Shown: positions 8,100-16,663 of the stretch, one piece after another
Layout of the letters: each line of letters opens with the position of its first letter
How positions within the stretch are numbered: the first letter of the stretch is position 1
Source: Dryocola sp036489025
GTDB lineage: Bacteria > Pseudomonadota > Gammaproteobacteria > Enterobacterales > Enterobacteriaceae
Length of the DNA stretch: 64,000 bases
Assembly (NCBI GenBank): GCA_036489025.1
Contig: DASXGN010000040.1
Coordinates: 1-64,000, forward strand
Direction: 5' to 3'
The notes under the pieces: generated by a model
Told to the model about the DNA's origin: nothing
The model's database searches: none
Seen by the model: the letters and a program-made list of their open reading frames with translations, nothing else
Position numbers and translations under genes: made by a program

Positions 8100-8175
8100 C
8101 TGGTCTGCTGTGATGATACTGAGCTTAACCGGCGGTTAAAAGTGACCTCAATCACATTCCGGTATCACCAGCGAA

Positions 8176-9552
8176 TTACAGGATGATACTGCCTATCAGG
8201 GCAAACAGGAAGGCAATCGTCCCGATTAGCGTTTCCATTACCGTCCAGGTCTTCAGCGTGGTTTTTTCGTCCATTTCCAGGAAGCGGCCAACCAGCCAGA
8301 AACCGGAGTCGTTAACGTGGGACAGCACCGTGGCGCCGCCGGCAATGGCGATGACGATGAAGCACAGGTCGAACTGGCTCAGGCCGGTTGTCGCGGCAAC
8401 CATCGGAGAAACCAGCGCGGCGGTGGTGGTTAACGCCACCGTAGCGGAACCCTGAGCCACGCGTAACGCGGTAGAGATGACGAACGCCGCCACAATCACC
8501 GGCATACCGGTGTCGGAAAGCACGCCCGCCAGCGCATCGCCGATGCCGCTGGCGCGCAGCACGCCACCGAACATGCCGCCTGCGCCTGTCACCAGGATAA
8601 TGCCGCAGATAGGGCCCAGCGCGCCGTCACAGACTTTTTCCAGATGCTGGCGGCTGTGCTTGCCGCTAAAGACCATCAGCGCGAAGAACACGGTAATCAG
8701 CAGCGCAATTGGGGTTTTCCCCAGCATGCGCAGGAACTGCACCAGCGTGTTATCGGCGCTGACCCAGCCCAGCACGGTAGCGGTGTTCAGGCCGGTATCA
8801 AGGAAAATCAGCACCAGCGGCATCAGCAGGATGGACATCACCATGCCAAAAGACGGCGGCCGGTGGTTTTCATCCACTTCCATCTTGCCGAGGAAAGATG
8901 AAGGCAGCGGAATATCGAATTTCTTACCGGCGTACAGGCCAAACAGATAAGCGCCGAGATACCAGGTGGGGATGGCGATAATCAGGCCAACCACAACCAG
9001 CAGGCCGATGTTCGCGCCCAGCAGTTCGCTGGCGGCAACCGGACCCGGATGCGGCGGCAGTAAAGCGTGCATCACGGCAAAAGCACCGGCGGCAGGCAGG
9101 GCGTATTTCAGCGTCGAGCCGCCGAACTGTTTTGCCACGCTGAAGATAATCGGCAGCATGACGACCAGACCCGCATCGAAGAAGATCGGGAAACCGAACA
9201 GCAGAGAGGCCACGCCCAGCGCAAAGGGCGCGCGCTGCGTGCCAAACGTATTGACCAGCGTATCGGCCAGCACTTTTGCCCCGCCGGAGATTTCCAACAG
9301 GCGGCCAATCATTGCGCCGAGGCCGACCAGCAGCGCTACGCCTGCCAGCGTGCTGCCAAAACCGGTCAGCAGGGTTGGGACAACTTTATCGAAGGGAACG
9401 CCCGTGACCAGGGCAACGACGGCGCTCACCAGGGTTAGGGCTAAGAAAGCATGCACCTTGAAGCGCATGATAAGTAAGAGCAGAAGTAAAACTGCACAGG
9501 CCGCAATCCCTAGCAGTGTTCCTGCACCATAACTGGCTGTAATTTCGGTCAT
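8176..9552 (-). CDS. GntP-family permease, probably gluconate:H+ symporter
   Basis: This 458-residue polytopic membrane protein of the GntP family (GntT, GntU, GntP, IdnT, DsdX, YgbN) takes up gluconate or related sugar acids with protons. Family marks are visible: a hydrophobic N-terminal helix followed by MRFKVHAFLAL, the loop ALLPPHPGPVAASELLGANIG, GAGGMFGGVL, RVAQGSATVALTT and VLSHVNDSGFWLVGRF. Twelve or more hydrophobic helices cover the length. The exact orthologue is not clear: it matches the E. coli GntP/GntT/GntU group rather than DsdX by motif. Two GntR-like operators lie 62-90 nt upstream (9614-9642), which supports gluconate as inducer and probably as substrate. It ends at the terminator at 8076-8099. 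Confidence 0.85.
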   Translation of the reverse strand: MTEITASYGAGTLLGIAACAVLLLLLLIMRFKVHAFLALTLVSAVVALVTGVPFDKVVPTLLTGFGSTLAGVALLVGLGAMIGRLLEISGGAKVLADTLVNTFGTQRAPFALGVASLLFGFPIFFDAGLVVMLPIIFSVAKQFGGSTLKYALPAAGAFAVMHALLPPHPGPVAASELLGANIGLLVVVGLIIAIPTWYLGAYLFGLYAGKKFDIPLPSSFLGKMEVDENHRPPSFGMVMSILLMPLVLIFLDTGLNTATVLGWVSADNTLVQFLRMLGKTPIALLITVFFALMVFSGKHSRQHLEKVCDGALGPICGIILVTGAGGMFGGVLRASGIGDALAGVLSDTGMPVIVAAFVISTALRVAQGSATVALTTTAALVSPMVAATTGLSQFDLCFIVIAIAGGATVLSHVNDSGFWLVGRFLEMDEKTTLKTWTVMETLIGTIAFLFALIGSIIL

Positions 9553-9613
9553 ATATTTTATCCTCGGGCCGAATTTTCAGGCAAATCTACTGGGTCAGCG
9601 ATTTGCCACTGTC

Positions 9614-9642
9614 TGATACCGGTAACATGATATCGGTAACAT
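9614..9642. promoter_or_regulatory. Two head-to-tail GntR-type operators
   Basis: TGATACCGGTAACAT at 9614-9628 and TGATATCGGTAACAT at 9628-9642 differ at one base and share their boundary T. On the minus strand each reads ATGTTACCG(G/A)TATCA, matching the E. coli GntR operator (ATGTTACCcGTATCAT-type) from memory. They lie upstream of the GntP-type permease on its coding side, so they are likely the gluconate-responsive repression sites. The alpha/beta hydrolase gene reads the other way from 9839 and could also be affected. Confidence 0.8.
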
Positions 9643-9838
9643 TACGCGTTCGGGAACGGGGGCTGTCATATTTGTTAACATTTTGCGAGCCGCTTCAAAC
9701 TATCGAAATAAACAGGCCGGAATGCGATCCCGCGAATTGCCGACGACAAATAAACCTGCCATGCGGCGGATTTGCATTACCCTTTATAGGCACGTTTCGC
9801 CTGCGCCTGGCGCGGTCCTCACCTGAACGGGAGATAGC

Positions 9839-10669
9839 ATGAGCCATTACGACAAACTCACCCTGAAAGACGGCAGTACGCTTTACTTTAAAGACTGGGG
9901 GGAAGGGCAGCCGGTGGTATTCAGCCACGGCTGGCCGCTGACAGCGGATGCTTTTGAAGATCAGATGTTTTTCCTCGGGCAGAAAGGCTTCCGGGTGATT
10001 GCCCATGACAGACGTGCGCACGGTCGTTCGTCGCAGTCCTGGACGGGCCACAATCTGGATAGCTATGCCGACGACCTGGCCGAGCTGACGGCGCATCTGA
10101 ATCTGAAAGATGCGGTGCACGTCGGGCATTCAACCGGCGGGGGCGAAGTTGCCCGCTATATCGGCCGCCACGGCACCGGCCGCGTGGCGAAAGCCGTGCT
10201 GATTGGGGCGATTACGCCAATTATGGTCAAGACCGACTTCAATCCCAACGGCGTGCCGCTTGAGGTATTTGACGGCATTCGCGAAGGCGTGCGCAGCGAC
10301 CGGGCGCAGTTCTTTAAAGATCTGACCATGGCTTTTTACGGCTACAACCGCGACGGGGCGAAGATTTCAGAAGGCGTGCGGGAAAGCTTTGTCGCCCAGG
10401 GCATGCAGGGATCGATAAAAGGAATGTACGACTGCATAAAGGCCTTCTCGGAAACCGATCTGCGTGAAGATCTGAAGAAAATGACCGTGCCGACGCTGGT
10501 CATTCACGGCGACGACGATCAGATTGTGCCCTTTGAAACCTGCGGCAAAGTTGCGGCCCAGATGCTGCCGGACGCCGAGCTGAAGGTTTATCAAGGCGGC
10601 TCGCACGGCATCTGCACCACCGAGAAAGATCGGATTAACCAGGATCTGCTGGCGTTTCTTAAAGGGTAA
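9839..10669 (+). CDS. Alpha/beta-fold hydrolase, non-heme chloroperoxidase type
   Basis: This 276-residue protein has the alpha/beta hydrolase layout of the cofactor-free chloroperoxidase/esterase group. It has an oxyanion-loop motif SHGWPL (about 29-34), the nucleophile elbow GHSTGGG with Ser98, an acidic residue in VIHGDDDQIVP (about 220-230) and the catalytic His in GGSHGICTT near residue 258. There is no signal peptide, so it is cytoplasmic. These enzymes hydrolyse esters or lactones; the bromination activity is a side reaction. A GGGAGATAG ribosome site precedes the ATG. It is transcribed away from the GntP-type permease and lies alone, so its substrate is unknown; a sugar-acid lactone is only a guess from context. 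Confidence 0.85.
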   Translation: MSHYDKLTLKDGSTLYFKDWGEGQPVVFSHGWPLTADAFEDQMFFLGQKGFRVIAHDRRAHGRSSQSWTGHNLDSYADDLAELTAHLNLKDAVHVGHSTGGGEVARYIGRHGTGRVAKAVLIGAITPIMVKTDFNPNGVPLEVFDGIREGVRSDRAQFFKDLTMAFYGYNRDGAKISEGVRESFVAQGMQGSIKGMYDCIKAFSETDLREDLKKMTVPTLVIHGDDDQIVPFETCGKVAAQMLPDAELKVYQGGSHGICTTEKDRINQDLLAFLKG

Positions 10670-10691
10670 ACTGCGGCATCGGATGGTTTTC

Positions 10692-10713
10692 TCCCTCTCC
10701 GGCCGGAGAGGGA
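10692..10713. repeat. Perfect 22-bp GC-rich palindrome
   Basis: The centre CCCTCTCC-GGCC-GGAGAGGG at 10693-10712 is a perfect inverted repeat, extended by one T:A pair on each side. It lies between two convergent genes, 23 nt after the hydrolase stop and 25 nt before the end of the small minus-strand gene. It lacks a clear T-run, so it may be an intergenic repeat of the same family as 16623 and 22794. Confidence 0.75.
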
Positions 10714-10737
10714 AGAATATCCCTTCAGCGGCGGCGG

Positions 10738-10887
10738 CTACTTTTCCGCTACCGGTAACATAATCTCCTTTAAAATCTCATAGCGCTGCTGGGGCGAAAG
10801 CCAAATCGGTCCCAGCAGTTTATGGGGTTTACCTTCGCGCAGGAACTGGGCTTTGAGCTGCAACAAATAGCGTTTAGTGGCGTTCAT
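10738..10887 (-). CDS. Small basic protein of 49 residues, function unknown
   Basis: An ATG at 10885-10887 on the minus strand is preceded by an excellent ribosome site (GGGAGG, 5-nt spacing). The frame runs 49 codons to TAG at 10738-10740. It begins MNATKRYLLQLKAQFLREGK, continues with PHKLLGPIWLSPQQRYEILK and ends EIMLPVAEK. It is charged, soluble and probably helical, with no signal or membrane segment. The strong ribosome site and coding-like composition argue that it is real. I do not recognise the family. It reads toward the hydrolase gene and away from ypdC, with an AT-rich promoter region at 10888-10990. Confidence 0.7.
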   Translation of the reverse strand: MNATKRYLLQLKAQFLREGKPHKLLGPIWLSPQQRYEILKEIMLPVAEK

Positions 10888-11045
10888 ATTGACCTCCCTA
10901 TTTCATCAGGCAAATCTTAGGTTGGTAAATACGGAACAAATAGTGATGTGATTATTTATTGTGTTCAGTGTTTGTGGGGTAGGGTTTGCTTTGGCATTCA
11001 AGTAATCTGGCTGTTCGCCTAATCTGCAACGGGGAATGTCAGGCT

Positions 11046-11906
11046 ATGCTACCGGTTGAACAACGTTTTTTTGCCGATTTACTCAGCGGCGTGGTGCTCA
11101 ATCCCGCCCAGTTGAAGCGCTGCTGGTTTGCCCGTCCGCACGCCAGCGCGCCCGCCGGAAGCTACAGCGTCGCTTATCCGCGGCTGGAAATCGTGCTGCG
11201 CGGCGAATACAGCAATCTGCTGGAGCCGCAGCAAAAAGCCATCGCCCAGGGCGAGATGCTGTTTATTCCCGGCGCGGGAGTTAATCAGCCGGGATGGCAA
11301 AAAGATGTGCTGCTGCTGGGGATTGTCTTTGCTCCGGCGTGGATGAGTTTGACCTTTCACGATAAGCGCGGTGCGCAGCCAGGTTTCGTCCGCATGCGTA
11401 AATTCGACATGCCGCATTTTACCCGCAGCGAACTGGGCCATATTTTACAGGCGCTCGGCAGCCTGGCTTCCCGTCCGGACGAGCAGGCCATTATTCAGCC
11501 GCTGTGCCTGAGCCTGCTGCACGTCTGCCGGGAGATCCTGACCGCGCCAGCCAGCGTCAAACAGCCGCGCGGCGCATTTTTGTATCAGAGTATCTGCACC
11601 TGGCTTGAAGATAATTACGCGCGTGAGCTGACGCGTGAAAACACCGCCGCTTTTTTCAATATCACCGGCAACCATCTCTCCCGCCTGTTTCATCAGCAGG
11701 GCTCCAGGGGATTCGTCGACTACTTACGCTGGGTGCGAATGGGCAAAGCGAAGATTATTCTGCAAAAATATAATCTTACCGTGCAGGAGGTGGCGCGCCG
11801 CTGCGGCTATCCTGACGGAGATTATTTCTCCCGCCTTTTCAAGCGGGAGTTTGGCGTGACGCCCGGCGAATACCGGGATCGGTTCTTGCTGTCTTATGAG
11901 GTTTAA
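11046..11906 (+). CDS. ypdC: AraC-family transcriptional regulator, YpdC-like
   Basis: This 286-residue protein has an N-terminal cupin-like sensing region and a C-terminal AraC double helix-turn-helix (about 185-283). The first HTH is ENTAAFFNITGNHLSRLFHQ and the second is LTVQEVARRCGYPDGDYFSRLFKREFGVTPGEYR, the classic AraC signature. The ATG at 11046 gives the length of E. coli YpdC; an upstream in-frame ATG at 10986 would add 20 residues that do not look conserved. The gene converges on fryA with overlapping stop codons (11903-11906), as expected if it regulates the fry/ypd operon. The E. coli neighbours ypdA and ypdB are absent here. Confidence 0.85.
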   Translation: MLPVEQRFFADLLSGVVLNPAQLKRCWFARPHASAPAGSYSVAYPRLEIVLRGEYSNLLEPQQKAIAQGEMLFIPGAGVNQPGWQKDVLLLGIVFAPAWMSLTFHDKRGAQPGFVRMRKFDMPHFTRSELGHILQALGSLASRPDEQAIIQPLCLSLLHVCREILTAPASVKQPRGAFLYQSICTWLEDNYARELTRENTAAFFNITGNHLSRLFHQQGSRGFVDYLRWVRMGKAKIILQKYNLTVQEVARRCGYPDGDYFSRLFKREFGVTPGEYRDRFLLSYEV

Positions 11907-14398
11907 AAGGCCAGCTCGCTTTCCAGCAGGGCCAGCATGCTCCCGGCGTCCGGGGCGCTAAATAGCGCCTGGCGGAAGGCCTTATTCATCAGCTTACGCG
12001 CCAACTGGGAAAACACCTTCACGTGATTGATCCCTTCGTTGGCCCCCAGCGTCAGCATAATCACCAGCTCCACTTCCCCCATCTCCGACTCCCAGTCAAT
12101 CGGCTGCGGCAGGCGCGCAATGCTGATGCTGGAATGCTGAATATGCGTCGATTTGGTGTGCGGAATAGCCACGCCGAAGCCGACGGCGGTGGTGACTATC
12201 TCCTCGCGCTGCCAGACGTCTTCCTCCAGCTCTAGCGGGCTGGCGGTGCGCCCGTGGATGGCTAAATTGCCGCACAGGAACTGAATCACCTGCTCTTTGC
12301 GGCTGAAGTTTGCGGGGATAAAAATATTCTCTTTGGCTAACAGCGGCCTGTGCTGTTGCGGCAGTTGGAAGGCGTCGAGCTGCTCTTCGATTTGCGCGCT
12401 GGAGCGGCATTCGCACAGGACAGCGGCCAGTTCGCGGCAGTCGGGCAGGTCCAACTGGCGCAGCAGCGATTTGGCGGCGGGCAGGCGGGTACTGCTCATG
12501 CTGAGCTCGTCGATGCCGAGGCCCAGCAGCAGGGGAAGATAGCGGGTCTCGCCGCCCAGCTCGCCGCAGATCCCCACCCAGCGGCCACGTCGGTGCGCAA
12601 CGTCGATAATCTGACGCAGCATGCGCAGGAACGACGGCGTGATCGGGTTATAAAGATGCGCCACCTTCGGGTTATTGCGATCCACGGCGTACAGATACTG
12701 CGTCATATCGTTGGAGCCGATGCTGAAGAAATCCACTTCGTCGCAGAAATGGTCGATGATAAAACACACCGACGGCACTTCGACCATAATGCCCAGCTCA
12801 ATGCTCGGGGCGTGGCGCAGCCCGGCTTCTTTTAGCGCGGCCAGCGCGGCGGTAATCTGCTGCTTCACCCACAGGATCTCATCCAGCGTATGCACCATCG
12901 GGATCATCAGCCGGGCGTGTCCCCAGGCCGCGGCGCGCAGAATGGCGCGCAGCTGAACGGTAAACAGTCCGGTAAATTCTGGATAAATACGCACCGCGCG
13001 ATAGCCGAGGAACGGATTTTCCTCCTCGCCGATATTCAGATAGCTGATTTTCTTATCGCCGCCGATATCCATGGTGCGGAAGATAACCGGCCGTTCGCCC
13101 GCGTCCAGCAGCACCTGCTGATAGGCTTCAAACTGCTCCTGCTCGTCCGGGGCGGCGTCGCGATCCATAAACAGCATTTCGGTGCGGAACAGGCCGATGC
13201 CTTCCGCGCCGTTGGCAAAGGCCGCCGGTGCCTCCAGCGCGCTGCCGATATTGGCGGCAAGCTCAAGCTCGGTGCCGTCTTTGGTGGCGGCCTTCAGGCC
13301 CGCCGTTTCCAGCTGGTAGCGCTGGCGTTTTTGGGCCAGATCCCCGGCTACCCGGTAGTAATCCTGCACCGCGCCGCTGGCCTCGATGACCAGCACGCCG
13401 CTGTCGGCGTCGACAAAGACCGGCTCTCCGGCCAGATACTGTAGCCGATCGATTTCAATGCCGCTGAGCACCGGCACGCCGGCGGCGCGGGCGAGGATCA
13501 GCGTATGCGAAGTGCGTCCGGTTTTCGCCAGCACCATGCCCTGCAAAAAACGCTTATCAATACTGAGGAACTGGCTGGGGGTAATGTCGTCGGCCACCAG
13601 CACGGTCGGCGCGATCGGGCGGATAGATTTGCTGGCCGTCACCTGCGGATAGGCAATGTGCAGCAGGCGGGCGGTAATATCCTGAATATCGGAAACGCGC
13701 TCGCGCAGGTAGGCGCTGGCAGACTGCGCAAGCTTGCCGCAGACCTCGTTCATATTTTCGATCGCCGCCGCGCCGAGGCTCAGGCGTTGCCGGGTCATCC
13801 GGCGGCGAATATTCCCCGCAAACTCGCTGTCCTGAATCAGCGACAGGTGGGCGTTGATGATGGTTTTGCTCTGCCCGTCCAGCGCCTGTAGCTGCACGTT
13901 AAGCTGTTCGGCAAGCGTCGCCAGGCTGTGTTCGAGCTGCGTATTGTCCTGCGCGCTGGCGGGCTGCTGGCGATAGGCCTCGAGGCTGGTCGGGCGGTAA
14001 ATCATTACCCTGCCTTCGCCAATGCCCGGCGCCATGCCGCCGCCGTGAATAAGCGTGGGGTTCAGACGCAGAAGCGAGCGGGGCAGAGGCCGTGTGCTGT
14101 CGGCGATTTCAGCGTGCACATCGCTGTCGCTGTCGGCAAAACGCTGCTGAATATACGGTTCAAGCCTGCGTCGCGCCTGCTCTTCGTCGGCGCCTTTAAT
14201 CTCCAGGCTGCACGAGTCGTTAAACAGCGTGCCGGTGCCAATCAGCGCCAGCGAGCTTTTGGCATCCACCCGCAGATTAAGGCGATGGTTCACAAAGGTT
14301 ATTTCGCTGCCGAACGGCAGGCACTGCTCTTTTAGCTCCCAGGCGGGGCGGGCGTGCAGGCCGTTGGGCAACGGGCAGAGAAATTCAATTTTTAGCAT
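11903..14398 (-). CDS. fryA: Multiphosphoryl transfer protein (HPr-EI-EIIA-fructose)
   Basis: This 831-residue fusion carries a whole phosphorelay. An HPr domain (1 to about 85) has its phosphorylated His15 in GLHARPA. An Enzyme I domain (about 115-670) has its active His298 in GRTSHTLILARAAG and the PEP-binding core with GIGLFRTEMLF and SNDMTQYLYAVDRNN. A fructose-type EIIA (about 685-831) has His747 in AIPHTKSTHI. It would pass phosphate from PEP to the EIIB encoded by fryB without the general PTS. Domain order and size match E. coli FryA. It is the last gene of the minus-strand fryB-fryC-ypdF-ypdE-fryA operon. Confidence 0.93.
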   Translation of the reverse strand: MLKIEFLCPLPNGLHARPAWELKEQCLPFGSEITFVNHRLNLRVDAKSSLALIGTGTLFNDSCSLEIKGADEEQARRRLEPYIQQRFADSDSDVHAEIADSTRPLPRSLLRLNPTLIHGGGMAPGIGEGRVMIYRPTSLEAYRQQPASAQDNTQLEHSLATLAEQLNVQLQALDGQSKTIINAHLSLIQDSEFAGNIRRRMTRQRLSLGAAAIENMNEVCGKLAQSASAYLRERVSDIQDITARLLHIAYPQVTASKSIRPIAPTVLVADDITPSQFLSIDKRFLQGMVLAKTGRTSHTLILARAAGVPVLSGIEIDRLQYLAGEPVFVDADSGVLVIEASGAVQDYYRVAGDLAQKRQRYQLETAGLKAATKDGTELELAANIGSALEAPAAFANGAEGIGLFRTEMLFMDRDAAPDEQEQFEAYQQVLLDAGERPVIFRTMDIGGDKKISYLNIGEEENPFLGYRAVRIYPEFTGLFTVQLRAILRAAAWGHARLMIPMVHTLDEILWVKQQITAALAALKEAGLRHAPSIELGIMVEVPSVCFIIDHFCDEVDFFSIGSNDMTQYLYAVDRNNPKVAHLYNPITPSFLRMLRQIIDVAHRRGRWVGICGELGGETRYLPLLLGLGIDELSMSSTRLPAAKSLLRQLDLPDCRELAAVLCECRSSAQIEEQLDAFQLPQQHRPLLAKENIFIPANFSRKEQVIQFLCGNLAIHGRTASPLELEEDVWQREEIVTTAVGFGVAIPHTKSTHIQHSSISIARLPQPIDWESEMGEVELVIMLTLGANEGINHVKVFSQLARKLMNKAFRQALFSAPDAGSMLALLESELAF

Positions 14399-14428
14399 GA
14401 CTACTCCTTGAATGACGGGACGTCCCGG

Positions 14429-15469
14429 TCAGCCGCCAAAATCTTTCAGGCCGGCAATCGTTTCGCGGTTCAGACGCTGAACCAGCGCCACCAGCAGCCG
14501 CTGCGTTTGCTGCAGGTCTCGCAGATCGGCAATCGACGCCGCGCAGTGGCCGTGGCGAGTCGGCGGGCCGAGCACCACGGTCGGCACGCCGTAGCCGCTC
14601 AAATGTACGCTGCCGCCGTCCGTGCCGCCGTTGCTGAACATATCGCGCTGAAGCGGCAGGGCGTTTTCATGGGCGACCTGCTCGACAAGCTGCGTCAGAC
14701 GCGGCGACGGGATCATCGTTTTGTCGTACATCACCATCATCGGTCCCTGACCGATCTGGCGATGGTTGGCGCTGCCGTAGTCGAAGTTTTTTGCCCAGCA
14801 GGCGGTGTCGAGCACCAGCGCCACGTCCGGATTGACGAGCCGGGTTGCCGTTTGCCCGCCGCGCAGGCCAACCTCTTCGCTGGAGCTGGCAACCAGCCAG
14901 ACTTCGGCCTCCAGCTCCGCCTGATGAAGCTCGCGCAGTATTTCCAGCAGGTGCCAGCAGCCGAGCCGATCGTCAAAGGCTTTGCCCATCACGCGCCCGC
15001 CGGGCTGTTCGCTAAAGCGTGTGGCGAACGTCACCCGATCGCCCGGATTAATGCCGTAGTTCTGCACTTCTTCAGCGGAAACCGCGCCGATATCGACGCG
15101 CAGATTGCTGATTTCACCCTTATTGCTGTCGCCGTCCAGCAGCCCGGCGATCTTTTTACCTTCGCGGGTAGTGATGCGCACCTGCTGGAGCGTTCTGGCG
15201 GTCATGCGCACGTTGCCGATGGGGATAACGTCAATCGCGCCTTCGCGAGCGATGCTGCGCACCATGAATCCCACTTCGTCCATATGCGCGCAGACCATGA
15301 TTTTCGGCCCGCCGGAGCGGTTTAGGCGGATGAGCACCGAGCCCAGGCCGTCAAACTGCACCTCCTTGTCATAGCGGCGGGCGTGCTGTAGCAGAATATC
15401 GCGTACTTCCTGCTCCGAGGAGGCGATGGCGTCGGCTTCGCTCAGGGCTTTTAACAGGGCAATATCCAT
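14429..15469 (-). CDS. ypdE: M42-family aminopeptidase, YpdE-like
   Basis: This 346-residue protein of the M42 (glutamyl aminopeptidase/endoglucanase M) family is a di-metal peptidase forming large cytoplasmic assemblies. Metal ligands and catalytic residues are visible in MVCAHMDEVGFMV (His/Asp), GKAFDDRLGCW (Asp), VASSSEEVGLRGG (Glu-Glu pair) and GPPTRHGHCAAS (late His). E. coli YpdE trims peptides from the N-terminus. The gene starts one base inside the ypdF stop and is 30 nt from fryA. A perfect 12-bp palindrome (CGGGACGTCCCG, 14416-14427) sits right after the stop. Why a fructose-type PTS operon carries peptidases is unclear in E. coli too. Confidence 0.9.
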   Translation of the reverse strand: MDIALLKALSEADAIASSEQEVRDILLQHARRYDKEVQFDGLGSVLIRLNRSGGPKIMVCAHMDEVGFMVRSIAREGAIDVIPIGNVRMTARTLQQVRITTREGKKIAGLLDGDSNKGEISNLRVDIGAVSAEEVQNYGINPGDRVTFATRFSEQPGGRVMGKAFDDRLGCWHLLEILRELHQAELEAEVWLVASSSEEVGLRGGQTATRLVNPDVALVLDTACWAKNFDYGSANHRQIGQGPMMVMYDKTMIPSPRLTQLVEQVAHENALPLQRDMFSNGGTDGGSVHLSGYGVPTVVLGPPTRHGHCAASIADLRDLQQTQRLLVALVQRLNRETIAGLKDFGG

Positions 15470-16554
15470 CAGGCTTCTCCGGTCAGCAGCAGCGATTTCG
15501 GCATCGAATACAGCACTTCGCAGCCGGTTTCAGTGACCAGCACCACGTCTTCAATGCGGACGCCGCCCTCGTCCGGTAGATAAATGCCGGGTTCGACGGT
15601 CAGCAGCATGCCCGGCTGGAGCAGCGTGCCGTCGGCGGGCGAAAAACGCGGATTCTCATGCACGTCGATGCCGATGGCGTGGCCGGTATTGTGGCCGAAA
15701 TGGTGGCCGTGACCGGCCGCCGTAATCACGCTGCGGGCCGCGCTATCAATCTCGCTGCACGCCACCCCGGGGCGAATTGCGCTGATGGCGGCGAGCTGCG
15801 CCTCGAGCACGGTCCGATAGATGTCGAACAGCGGGCTTTGCTGCGGGTGGGGATATCTGCCCGCCACCAAAAAGGTGCGGGTCATATCGGAACAGTAGCC
15901 CTGATGCTGAGCGCCAAAGTCCAGCGTCACCAGCTCGCCCGCCGCAATAATTTTTTCGGAGGCTTTCCCGTGCGGCAGCGCGCCGCGCACGCCGCTGGCG
16001 ACAATGGTGTCAAACGAAGGCTTTTCCGCCCCCAGCAGCTTCATATACCACTCCAGCTCGGCGGCGACTTCGCGCTCGCGCATGCCGGGCTGAATAAACC
16101 GGCGGATGTGCTCGCAGGCGCGGTCGGCAATCTGGCAGGCCGCTTTAATACGTTCGATTTCGTCGGCGGTTTTAATCTGGCGCAGTTCGTCGAGGCTGAC
16201 GCTTATCAGCTCGGCGAAAACATCCTTGCGCAGGCGGCTGCCGGTTTCCCAGCTGACCTGTTCGCCTTCGAAGCCGATACGCCGCAGCCCTTCTTCTTTA
16301 CTCAGCCGGTTGACCGTGGCCACCGCGCCGTGGTCGGCATCAAGCAGGTGAATCTGGTAGCCGTGAACGCGGCTGGAAATATCCGCGTGATAGCGGAAAT
16401 CCACCAGAATATGGGCGTGGCAGCGGGTGACCAGCACGTAGCCGGAAGCGGTAGAGATGCCGAGGTGCGGCTGTTTGTTGCTGCGTGAAGAGATCAATAC
16501 CGCATCCAGATGATGCGCCTGAAGCCAGGCTTGAATCGTGGCGAGTAACGTCAT
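15469..16554 (-). CDS. ypdF: M24-family aminopeptidase P-like enzyme, YpdF
   Basis: This 361-residue protein has the creatinase/prolidase N-terminal domain (about 1-125) and an M24 pita-bread peptidase domain (about 130-355). The dinuclear metal-site motifs can be seen: TLDFGAQHQGYCSDMTRTF (two Asp), FGHNTGHAIGIDVHE (His), LTVEPGIYLP (Glu) and GGVRIEDVVLV (Glu). E. coli YpdF is a methionine/Xaa-Pro aminopeptidase. The start ATG at 16554 gives the E. coli-like MTLLATIQ and has AGAGGG 5 nt upstream; an in-frame ATG at 16602 lies in the preceding hairpin region and is unlikely. Confidence 0.92.
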   Translation of the reverse strand: MTLLATIQAWLQAHHLDAVLISSRSNKQPHLGISTASGYVLVTRCHAHILVDFRYHADISSRVHGYQIHLLDADHGAVATVNRLSKEEGLRRIGFEGEQVSWETGSRLRKDVFAELISVSLDELRQIKTADEIERIKAACQIADRACEHIRRFIQPGMREREVAAELEWYMKLLGAEKPSFDTIVASGVRGALPHGKASEKIIAAGELVTLDFGAQHQGYCSDMTRTFLVAGRYPHPQQSPLFDIYRTVLEAQLAAISAIRPGVACSEIDSAARSVITAAGHGHHFGHNTGHAIGIDVHENPRFSPADGTLLQPGMLLTVEPGIYLPDEGGVRIEDVVLVTETGCEVLYSMPKSLLLTGEA

Positions 16555-16622
16555 AATCCCTCTGTAGATTGGCAGGTTGTTGCTATTTTCACCCTCGTCC
16601 ATTTAAGGTGGAGGGCATTTTT

Positions 16623-16655
16623 CTCATCCCCCTCCCTTCCCGGGAGGGGAATGAG
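16623..16655. repeat. GC-rich intergenic palindrome between fryC and ypdF
   Basis: CTCATCCCCCTCCC at 16623-16636 pairs with GGGAGGGGAATGAG at 16642-16655 at 13 of 14 positions, with a 5-nt loop. It lies right after the fryC stop. A second, weaker hairpin (CCCTC..CCA with TGG.AGGG, 16592-16615) lies between it and ypdF. The pair could lower transcription from fryBC into the peptidase genes, or protect the fryBC message 3' end. Confidence 0.7.
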
Positions 16656-16663
16656 GGACTGTT

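Noticed and set aside
15658..16488. Open frame of 276 codons antisense to ypdF
   Set aside because: Fully inside ypdF, whose metal-ligand motifs are intact; no independent signal or ribosome site.
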